This document shows positions 36,201-42,666 of a DNA stretch of 52,017 nucleotides, in pieces (position 1 is the stretch's first letter; each line of letters opens with the position of its first letter). This DNA comes from Bacteroidia bacterium (GTDB taxonomy: Bacteria > Bacteroidota > Bacteroidia > B-17B0 > Aurantibacillaceae), in NCBI GenBank assembly GCA_021740825.1, contig JAIOZA010000023.1, forward strand, positions 1-52,017, in the 5' to 3' direction. The notes under the pieces are model-generated. The model worked only from the letters and a program-made list of their open reading frames with translations. It searched no databases and was not told where the DNA came from. The position numbers and the translations under genes were made by a program.

Positions 36201-36586
36201 GATGCTACAGTTGAAAATGTTGGCTGCGTTACTTTAATGGCATCTGCATTTAATTTTGCAAAATCATCGTTTAACACTTGCACTTGAGAAGCTGCACGAG
36301 CAATTGTTATACTACTTGCAGGTGTTGCTGTATTATACACCACATGCACAACAACTGGAATTGTAATAATAACAGATGGTGAATTAATTTTACCAGTTGC
36401 TTTATCAGCTAAATACTGATCAATCATCTGATTATATTGATTTAATTCATTTGAATAATTTGGTCGTGTTTGTTGCAAATACTGATGATGTTGCATGGTT
36501 CCACAATTTCTTTGAGGTGGTGCTTGGCCCAACATTGCAACTGAAGAAAAAATAGCTGCAAAAATAGTTAGTAATGTTTTTTTCAT
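33293..36586 (-). CDS. Secreted M43-type (pappalysin/cytophagalysin-like) metalloprotease with T9SS sorting domain
   Basis: 1097 residues. Signal peptide about 1-19, prodomain with CGTMQHHQYL, then the M43 catalytic domain with H236-E237-F-G-H240-x-x-x-L-L-H246 and a Met-turn in MNYMDYTDD. Cysteine-rich DQCADTPNQAGEHYGC is also typical of the family. After it come a CARDB-like segment (about 340-450), a jelly-roll MAM-like region (about 455-640), a PKD-like domain (about 650-735), three Ig-like modules of about 69-71 residues and a T9SS type A domain (YPNPAENSI, ELYDAIGKLI, GIYTLRV). The C-terminal part closely parallels the other secreted protease at 23647-27216. Confidence 0.88.
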   Translation of the reverse strand: MKKTLLTIFAAIFSSVAMLGQAPPQRNCGTMQHHQYLQQTRPNYSNELNQYNQMIDQYLADKATGKINSPSVIITIPVVVHVVYNTATPASSITIARAASQVQVLNDDFAKLNADAIKVTQPTFSTVASGAQIRFCLAQRDPNGNATTGVDYKSTTVASFSTNDAVKSATTGGANAWDVTKYVNIWVCDLGTQLLGYGEFPTGNLSNTWGLVLHYKYTGTGAGAVAPYNLGRTGTHEFGHCFNLLHIWGDDGTACSGSDQCADTPNQAGEHYGCFTAGSIQTDACSPNSPGTMWMNYMDYTDDACMYMFTANQVARMEAVVNTAPWNVLANSLGCTPVSALDAGISSVIDPVNGSSTCNNSITPKITLSNTGSTTITTAKVLYKMDALATQTLNWSGSLAAGASTVLTLNVYAGLTNAAHTFSASVTAPNAGIDGNSLNNSLSSTFTVISAPVGSALPFTERFDAVTFPPTGWVKTSANVTDATATWTRLANTTGIPVVPTTTACAKMNNFAGNIDITGQKDALRTPALNLSGSNSTLRVVFDRSHRIYSTADIDTLNIYISTDCGGTWTRLYTKGGAQLATVTGTLSTAYTPTSNAQWVRDSVSLTSYVGQASVYLKFESRSGWGNNLYLDNINVKYTAAAAPPVAGFTTSATKCVGSSVTVSDASTNLPTSWTWTFPGGTPATSTAQNPTVTYTAAGTYTITHTAANASGTSTPISSTISISANPTVAVSSATVCRGTAASLIASGATTYSWNTGASTASISVTPTITTNYTVSGTNAAGCANTKTLSVTVNATPTVVANSTTVCAGSAANITATGATTYSWNTGATTSSISVTPATATNYTVIGTTNGCTNTKIVSVTVSAAPSILVNSQSICAGASATLTASGATTYTWNTNSNSASIVVSPAATTNYTVAGNLAGCTIGAVQTATVTVTPLPNVTLGAISGPLCVTNAPVVLSGSPAGGVFSGVGVSGSSFDPAVSGAGTFVISYNYTDANLCSATATQTVSVSLCTGIIELNSTSVSVYPNPAENSINVLMDASLVNNASIELYDAIGKLIITEKVLNTNTAIFINHLSKGIYTLRVVSNGNQTAKRIIKE

Positions 36587-36795
36587 AAATAGATATTATT
36601 TGTTTTTAATTGTCATATAATACAGCAAGTTTAATAGGTTTTACTTTATTGAAATCATTGCCGTATTATATGATAAATTTGTTTAGCTAAAGTTAAAGGA
36701 AGTAAAATTATTTGTTAAAAAAAAACAATTGCGACAAAAAAATACATTGTACCGCCCAAACACTAAAACGCCTGTCTTAACGCGACTTTTAGAGG

Positions 36796-37506
36796 TTAAA
36801 CATAGATGCCAAATACTGTAGGCTTTTTGTAAAAATCTGGAGTATTAATTTTTTTCCATGCAGAAACAGGTTTTACTTGAATACATTCATCACTTAAAGT
36901 AATGTTTGTAGCCACTAATAAATGTGTATTTCCATTCAAGGTTTTCAATATATCTTCAAAAAAATTCCCATTTCGATAGGGAGTTTCAATAAAATATTGT
37001 GCTTGTTTAAATTTCGTGCAAAATTGCTCTAGCTCCTTTATACGTTTGCAGCGCTCTACTTTCTCAATAGGAAGATACCCATTAAAGGCAAAATTTTGTC
37101 CGTTAAAACCACTTGCCATTATGGATAAAACAATTGAACTTGGCCCTACTAATGGCACAACTTTTATTCCTTTGTGATGAGCTAACTTAATAATATCTGC
37201 ACCAGGATCCGCAATTCCAGGGCAACCGGCATCACTCATTAATCCCATATGATGGCCTTGTAAAAGTGGTGCTAAAAAAGTATTTAATTCATCTAACTTT
37301 GTATGCTGATTTATTAATGATAATTGGGCTCTGCTAATTTCCGGATAAGCACATTGCTTTAAAAAAGCACGAGCTTCCTTAGCGTTTTCTGCAATAAAAT
37401 AAGTGAGTGTTTTTATTAATTCTAAATTCCTTTTTGGAAGTACATCTTCTAAATTACACTCTCCTAATCCAACCGGCAATAAATATAACGTTCCGTGTGC
37501 TTGCAT
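36796..37506 (-). CDS. RsmI-like SAM-dependent methyltransferase (tetrapyrrole methylase fold)
   Basis: 236 residues. It has the tetrapyrrole-methylase fold used by RsmI, which 2'-O-methylates C1402 of 16S rRNA: GTLYLLPVGLGE at the N-terminus, MGLMSDAGCPGIADPGADII around the SAM site and VVPLVGPSSIVLSIMASG. It belongs to a divergent Bacteroidota group and is shorter than E. coli RsmI (286 residues), lacking the C-terminal extension. An rRNA target is therefore likely but not certain. It starts 1 base after the recQ stop, so the two are translationally linked. Confidence 0.82.
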   Translation of the reverse strand: MQAHGTLYLLPVGLGECNLEDVLPKRNLELIKTLTYFIAENAKEARAFLKQCAYPEISRAQLSLINQHTKLDELNTFLAPLLQGHHMGLMSDAGCPGIADPGADIIKLAHHKGIKVVPLVGPSSIVLSIMASGFNGQNFAFNGYLPIEKVERCKRIKELEQFCTKFKQAQYFIETPYRNGNFFEDILKTLNGNTHLLVATNITLSDECIQVKPVSAWKKINTPDFYKKPTVFGIYV

Positions 37507-37507
37507 T

Positions 37508-39415
37508 TTATTTTATTTGAATATTTTTGTTTGAATCAATTAATAGAACATCATCATCAATGAGTTTATTAATCAAATTATTTAATCGTTTACTATTTAC
37601 GGATTGAAATTTACTAATTAACTCTTGTAAAGATAACGATTGATGAGTTAACTCTATTTTTATGTTTTCAATTAAGCCTTCATCTGTTTCTAAATTTCTT
37701 TTATATTTTTCAATACACACATCACAAAACTGACAATCATTAAAATCTGTTTCATTAAAATAGGACAGCAATAAACGACTTCTACAGATATTTTTTTCTG
37801 TTACGTAATTAACCACACTATTTATCCGTGTTAGTGCTTTCTCCTTTAAAATAGGATAATTAATCAACCTGATACTTTCAAATTTTAGATTAATACGATT
37901 TTGCAAGAAAATTAATTTAGGCAAGCTTGTTTGCGGTAAAAAAGAAATAACGCCTTGCTTATTTAAAATATCTAATTGGCTATTTAATTCATGTTCAGAT
38001 ATTTTAGCCCTAAAAGCCACATCTTTTTCTTTTATAATACTATATTGCTCGTATAATCCACCATAGCTTCTCAGCAATACTTTTAGTAATGGCTCATATT
38101 TTGGAAACTTTATCTGAAAATTATATAAGTCATCTTTTTTCATGACCATCATAACTTTAGGTGGTTCGAAGCCACTATCTAAAAAAGAAAAATACCCTTC
38201 TTTTTCTAAACACTTAATAGCATTAAATAAAGTAACCGGCTTTAAATTATAGTTTCGCGCAACTTCATCCATATCAAAACTTACAGATAATCCTTCACCG
38301 CTTTCTACAGGAACTTGATAAAAATTAAAAATAGCTTGATAACATTGCTTTATTTCCTCAACAGTAGGTGTCTTTTTTTCGTACTGTTCTTTTAAATTTA
38401 CAACATCATTATTATTGCACAATAGCACTGCATAGGCTGTCTTTTCATCTCTGCCTCCCCTTCCTGCTTCCTGAAAATAGGCTTCTAAACTTTCAGGCAA
38501 ATCTAAATGCACCACAAAACGTACATCTGGTTTGTCAATGCCCATTCCAAAGGCGTTAGTAGCAACCATCACTTGCGATTTATTATCTATCCAATTTTGC
38601 TGAACCAAAGCTCTATCATTTGCATTAATGCCGGCATGATAAAATGACGCAGAAATTTTATTTTGAATCAACCACTTACAAATCTCTTCTGTTTTTTTTC
38701 GATTGCGGACATAAATAATTCCTGAACCACCAATATTATGAACCACTTTTAGCAGACGTTCATATTTATTTTCTTCTAGCTGAACAACGTATCTAATATT
38801 TTTTCGTTCAAAGGATTGCCTAAAAACGGATTGATTTTTAAAATTTAATTTTAATTGAATATCCTCTACAACTTCCTTAGTGGCACTGGCAGTTACAGCA
38901 ATCACATTCACATTTGGAAAGTATTCTCGCAACTCCGCAATTTTTATATAACTTGGTCTAAAATCATACCCCCATTGCGAAATACAATGGGCTTCATCAA
39001 TTGCTATTAAGCCAATTGGTAAATAAGATAAACGTTGTCTGAATGTTTCATTTTCAACTCGTTCAGGAGAGACGTACAAAAACTGAACGTGACCAAAAGC
39101 TGCATTATTTAGTGCAATATCAATTTCTTTAGCGTTCATGGATGAAGTTATTGCAACAGCACTAATTCCCTTACTCTTTAAATTTTGAACTTGATCATTC
39201 ATTAATGCAATTAAAGGAGAAATGACCAAGCAAGTGCCACCAATAACCAAACCTGGAATTTGAAAGCAAATGGATTTACCGCCACCAGTTGGCAATAACG
39301 CCAAAGTATCTTTGCTACTAAGAACAGACTCAATGATATCTTGTTGCAATGGGCGAAACGAATCGTATCCCCAATGCTTTTTTAAATAAAAGAATATGTC
39401 TTGTTGTTTAGTCAA
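37508..39415 (-). CDS. recQ: ATP-dependent DNA helicase RecQ
   Basis: 635-residue superfamily 2 helicase unwinding recombination and replication intermediates. Motifs: FRPLQQDII (motif 0), LLPTGGGKSICFQ (Walker A), AIDEAHCISQWGYDFRP (motif II), TASATKEV, VATNAFGMGIDKPDVRFVVH and QEAGRGGRD (motif VI). The zinc-binding cysteines are in CRSRLLLSYF and CQFCDVC (about 545-570). There is no clear HRDC domain; the last 60 residues look like a winged helix. The start is TTG at 39415; no ATG occurs in frame before motif I, so a non-ATG start is required. Confidence 0.93.
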   Translation of the reverse strand: MTKQQDIFFYLKKHWGYDSFRPLQQDIIESVLSSKDTLALLPTGGGKSICFQIPGLVIGGTCLVISPLIALMNDQVQNLKSKGISAVAITSSMNAKEIDIALNNAAFGHVQFLYVSPERVENETFRQRLSYLPIGLIAIDEAHCISQWGYDFRPSYIKIAELREYFPNVNVIAVTASATKEVVEDIQLKLNFKNQSVFRQSFERKNIRYVVQLEENKYERLLKVVHNIGGSGIIYVRNRKKTEEICKWLIQNKISASFYHAGINANDRALVQQNWIDNKSQVMVATNAFGMGIDKPDVRFVVHLDLPESLEAYFQEAGRGGRDEKTAYAVLLCNNNDVVNLKEQYEKKTPTVEEIKQCYQAIFNFYQVPVESGEGLSVSFDMDEVARNYNLKPVTLFNAIKCLEKEGYFSFLDSGFEPPKVMMVMKKDDLYNFQIKFPKYEPLLKVLLRSYGGLYEQYSIIKEKDVAFRAKISEHELNSQLDILNKQGVISFLPQTSLPKLIFLQNRINLKFESIRLINYPILKEKALTRINSVVNYVTEKNICRSRLLLSYFNETDFNDCQFCDVCIEKYKRNLETDEGLIENIKIELTHQSLSLQELISKFQSVNSKRLNNLINKLIDDDVLLIDSNKNIQIK

Positions 39416-39540
39416 ATTTTAAATAGTATACGTTCTAAAATACATTTTTTTCATAAAAATCCTCCAACAAAACTAAACAAGCATTGCATATTTATGTTAT
39501 AACTTATAAATTAGTTTCAAATAAAAAGTAAAGATAGCTA

Positions 39541-39966
39541 ATGGAATTTCAAAACCCGATAGATAAAGATAAAGTTGCCGAAAATCCGGGACTACTGCCC
39601 TACCCACACCATGTTGGCGGAATTGTAATAAAACCAGAAGATAATGGTAAAATAAAATCGCGGGCATTAACGGCCATGCGCGAGCAAACTAATATTCAGA
39701 TGAACCAAATTCAAAAGCAAGTTGAGTTATTGGCTCAGCAGGCAAATGAATTGAAAGAACGCATTGAAATATCAGAAAAAATTTATTTAGCAGATTTAAG
39801 TTTTGAACCCCTAATTGGTCACACGTATCATTTATATATTAAAGGGGAAACTTTTAAATTATTATTAATTGGTCCGGATGATTGGGGAAAACTACCCAGC
39901 ACTTTGCAATATGTTGGCACAGTTAAAATGTTAGCAGATCATACCTGGGACGTGCTTTCTAAATAA
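39541..39966 (+). CDS. DUF2452 family protein
   Basis: 141 residues of the DUF2452 family, known from Bacteroidota and some other bacteria and of unknown function. The N-terminus (NPIDKDKVAENPGLLPYPHH) is followed by a helix rich in Gln/Glu/Lys (about 45-80, probable coiled coil: QMNQIQKQVELLAQQANELK) and a C-terminal beta-rich part (GHTYHLYIKGETFKLLLIGP). No signal peptide or membrane segment. It is divergent from recQ. Confidence 0.75.
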   Translation: MEFQNPIDKDKVAENPGLLPYPHHVGGIVIKPEDNGKIKSRALTAMREQTNIQMNQIQKQVELLAQQANELKERIEISEKIYLADLSFEPLIGHTYHLYIKGETFKLLLIGPDDWGKLPSTLQYVGTVKMLADHTWDVLSK

Positions 39967-40077
39967 TTTTAATACAAGAAAAAATTAATATTTTTTCACA
40001 ATTCAAGGAGGCACTTTAACTCATAAATTTCAAGTAATAAGTATATATTTATATTCAATTTTTATAACACTTAACTT

Positions 40078-41085
40078 ATGCGATTTTTATATTTTGTTTT
40101 CATTTTTGTTTTCATTAGTAAATTTTCATTTTCTCAATCGGAGGAAGGTTTAGTGAAATGGCTTACTATCAAAGAAGCTCAGGAACTTAATAAAAAGCAA
40201 CCGAAACCATTTTTAGTTGATATCTATACAGATTGGTGTGGATGGTGCAAACATATGATGAAAACAACATACTCTAATCCCAATATAGCGGGTTACATTA
40301 ATCAATTTTATTATCCTGTTAAATTTAATGCAGAAACCAAAGATACAATTGAATACAATGGTAAAATTTACAAACCAACCTCAGCAGCGCCCAAAACACC
40401 GCACGAACTTGCTATTAAATTTTTAGGAAATAGTTTAAGTTATCCTTCCACTATTTTTGTTACTAATAATTTTGAATTCAATTTATTATCGCAAGGATTT
40501 TTAGAAGAAAAGAAAATTGAACCACTGCTAATTTTTACTGTTGAAAATATTTATAAAAGCACTTCTTTTGATGATTTTAGGACTCAATTTGAACATACTT
40601 TTTATGACACTGTATTTACAAAAGGTACTGTGAAATTTCGTACACTAAGCGAAATAGAAAAACTGCAAAAAAAGAATCCTAAAAAAGTATTAGTGAATAT
40701 TTTTGCAAGTTTTTGTAACTCTTGTAAAGTTCAAAATGCAACAACATTAAAGGATACAAGTATTTCTAATTATATTAATAAACATTTTTATGTCATTAAT
40801 TTTGATGCAGAAAGCAATGATACTATTTATTTTAGAGGCGAAAAGTGTTTTAAAAACTTACAAACGGGCTATCCGTTAAATACATTTGCATTAAAAGCTA
40901 CTAATAACAGACTGCAATTTCCAACCATTGCTGTTTTAGATGAAAAACAAAATACCTTAGATGCCTTAAATGTTTTTTTAAGTCCTAAAGCTTTACTCCC
41001 CATTTTAAAATATTATGCTGAAGATAAATTTAAAACAACGAATTGGGCAGATTATATAAAAGCATATAATGAGCAAAAAAAATAA
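40078..41085 (+). CDS. Secreted protein with two thioredoxin-like domains
   Basis: 335 residues: signal peptide (about 1-20, ending KFSFSQ) and two consecutive thioredoxin-like domains. The first (about 25-165) has the redox motif CGWC in DIYTDWCGWCKHMM. The second (about 185-325) has CNSC in VNIFASFCNSCKVQ. Both are followed by similar segments (PNIAGYINQFYYPVKFNAET and SISNYINKHFYVINFDAES), so they arose by internal duplication. It is likely a periplasmic thiol-disulfide protein. The partner is unknown. The stop codon is part of a terminator stem shared with the convergent response regulator. Confidence 0.78.
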   Translation: MRFLYFVFIFVFISKFSFSQSEEGLVKWLTIKEAQELNKKQPKPFLVDIYTDWCGWCKHMMKTTYSNPNIAGYINQFYYPVKFNAETKDTIEYNGKIYKPTSAAPKTPHELAIKFLGNSLSYPSTIFVTNNFEFNLLSQGFLEEKKIEPLLIFTVENIYKSTSFDDFRTQFEHTFYDTVFTKGTVKFRTLSEIEKLQKKNPKKVLVNIFASFCNSCKVQNATTLKDTSISNYINKHFYVINFDAESNDTIYFRGEKCFKNLQTGYPLNTFALKATNNRLQFPTIAVLDEKQNTLDALNVFLSPKALLPILKYYAEDKFKTTNWADYIKAYNEQKK

Positions 41086-41108
41086 GCGATAATTACATAT
41101 CGCTTATT
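41081..41108. terminator. Bidirectional terminator
   Basis: AATAAGCGAT (41081-41090) pairs with ATCGCTTATT (41099-41108), flanked by A and T runs on both sides. It ends both convergent genes; the thioredoxin-like gene's TAA (41083-41085) is inside the stem. Confidence 0.8.
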
Positions 41109-41109
41109 T

Positions 41110-41799
41110 TTAAAATTCAAATTTATACCCTATTCCTTTGATGGTTTTAATATAATCGTCTCCTAACTTCTCTCTTAGTTTTCTGATATGAACATCAATA
41201 GTTCTATCACCAACAACTACTTCATCGCCCCATACTTGCTCTAAAATAAACTCACGTGTAAATACCTTACCAGGTTTACTGGCTAACAACGACAATAATC
41301 TAAATTCCTTTTTAGGAAATGCAATTTCAACATCATCTTTATACACGCTATAACGCTCCTGATCAATTCTAATTCCACCTAAATCTACTTGGGCCGTTTT
41401 TTGTTGTTCAGGAGTATATCTTCTTAATAAAGCTTTTATTCTACTAATAAAAACTCTTGGCTTAATTGGTTTTGTAATATAATCATCGGCACCAACTTCA
41501 AAACCTGCAATTTGAGAATAATCTTCGTTTCGAGCACTTAAAAACGCAATCATCACATCTTTTAAAGTTGCCACATCTCTTATTTCTCGACAGGTATCAA
41601 TACCATCCATTTCAGGCATCATTACGTCTAAAACAATTAAGTGAGGAATGACTTTTTTGGCGATATTTATAGCATCTCTGCCATTTAAGGCCGTATATAC
41701 TTGAAAACCTTCTTTTTTTAAATTATAACTTAAAAAATCTAAAATATCTTGTTCATCGTCAACAAGCAAAATGTTATAAAAACTATTTTCTGTACTCAT
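41110..41799 (-). CDS. OmpR/PhoB-family response regulator
   Basis: 229 residues. The receiver domain (about 8-125) has all phosphorylation residues: acidic D14-D15, phospho-acceptor D58 (VLDVMMPEMDG), switch Ser in AFLSAR and K110 (ITKP). The winged-helix DNA-binding domain (about 133-229) has FPKKEFRLLSLLASKPGKVF and RTIDVHIRKLREKLG, ending IKTIKGIGYKFEF. No histidine kinase gene is adjacent. A -7-like TACCTTTG (41824-41817) lies upstream, and a TTAACA-N5-TTAAGC pair (41902-41886) might mark autoregulation. Similarity is greatest to PhoB-like regulators of Bacteroidota; the signal is not established here. Confidence 0.9.
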   Translation of the reverse strand: MSTENSFYNILLVDDEQDILDFLSYNLKKEGFQVYTALNGRDAINIAKKVIPHLIVLDVMMPEMDGIDTCREIRDVATLKDVMIAFLSARNEDYSQIAGFEVGADDYITKPIKPRVFISRIKALLRRYTPEQQKTAQVDLGGIRIDQERYSVYKDDVEIAFPKKEFRLLSLLASKPGKVFTREFILEQVWGDEVVVGDRTIDVHIRKLREKLGDDYIKTIKGIGYKFEF

Positions 41800-41885
41800 A
41801 AGGTTATAATTAGTTACAAAGGTACTTTTAAACCACGATTTTAAAGTTAAATAAATATTAAGAAATAAAGGTTTTTTTTTATTTA

Positions 41886-41902
41886 GCTTAATATTTTGTT
41901 AA
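41886..41902 (-). promoter_or_regulatory. Possible direct-repeat operator TTAACA-N5-TTAAGC
   Basis: On the minus strand two TTAA hexamers stand 11 bases apart, the spacing of PhoB-family half-sites, in the divergent region between the response regulator and the small helical protein gene. In such AT-rich DNA a single pair could be chance. Confidence 0.25.
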
Positions 41903-42021
41903 TATGCCAATTTGTAAATTTGAGGATTAAACGAAATATTAAAGAAAGTAAAAGCAAAACATAATGATTTGAATTATAATTTAAAAATGCATTGTGTAAA
42001 TCCAACCTAAATAAACTAAAT

Positions 42022-42426
42022 ATGGCCATCACTATTAAGCAACTGATAGATAATAACAAAACAGCATTTGATAATAAATACTATATTGAATCGATTAACT
42101 TGTCATACATTCTTTTAAATAAAGCTCTAAAGCAAATAGTAAAAGATGAGCTTAAGCAAGAGATTTTTGATCACAAAATAAAAACATCTAATTTAATAAC
42201 CCATATTAAAAAAGAGTTAATTTCTAATCCTGCACTTAAATCAAAAATTTCAAAAAAAGTAATTAAGGACATAGATTTGTTTATTGAATTATATAAGATT
42301 ATTGGAAAAGAACTTAAATATCAATTTCCGGAGAAAAAAATTGCCGAAACTGCTCAATTGGGAATAAATTGCATCATCATACTAAATACTAGTTTAGTAA
42401 AAATTAAAAACAATAAAGTTGATTAG
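42022..42426 (+). CDS. Small all-helical protein of unknown function
   Basis: 134 residues from the ATG at 42022; the open frame extends to a TTG at 41992, but 42022 gives a normal start. The protein is Lys/Ile/Asn-rich with no signal peptide, cysteine pair or catalytic motif. Predicted helices include YYIESINLSYILLNKALKQI and IDLFIELYKIIGKELKYQF. The first recalls HEPN-like folds, but the HEPN RNase motif (RxxxxH) is absent, since the protein has no arginine. It is divergent from the response regulator gene and precedes the TonB-dependent receptor by 240 bases. Function unknown. Confidence 0.55.
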   Translation: MAITIKQLIDNNKTAFDNKYYIESINLSYILLNKALKQIVKDELKQEIFDHKIKTSNLITHIKKELISNPALKSKISKKVIKDIDLFIELYKIIGKELKYQFPEKKIAETAQLGINCIIILNTSLVKIKNNKVD

Positions 42427-42547
42427 GTCATTTAAAATACCTAATTAAAGTAACTTACCCTCCATTTTAACTTTTGTTGAAGGATTGTGAAAATTTCAAA
42501 ACACAATCTTGCTAGCAAATATTTTATCCTATAATTTAAATTTAATG

Positions 42548-42629
42548 TTAAGGTATTATTAATTATTTTAACAAAAAAATCATTTGATTTAATATTAAGG
42601 TAATATAAAATTGACATTTACCTTATTTG
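42548..42629 (+). promoter_or_regulatory. Upstream control region of the TonB-dependent receptor
   Basis: TTAAGGTA occurs at 42548-42555 and again at 42595-42602. TAAGGTAA (42596-42603) and TTACCTTA (42618-42625) are a perfect 8-bp inverted repeat separated by 14 bases, directly before a -7-like TTATTTGCA (from 42623). TTAAGGTA also occurs at 45683-45690 in the array upstream of the T9SS protein gene. I infer a shared regulator site. Confidence 0.4.
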
Positions 42630-42666
42630 CACTTTGTTTTTTTGTAGCGTAAAATTTAACAAAATT

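Noticed and set aside
42634..42666. TonB-dependent receptor start at TTG 42634
   Set aside because: The signal peptide begins directly at the ATG at 42667; the upstream residues would spoil it.
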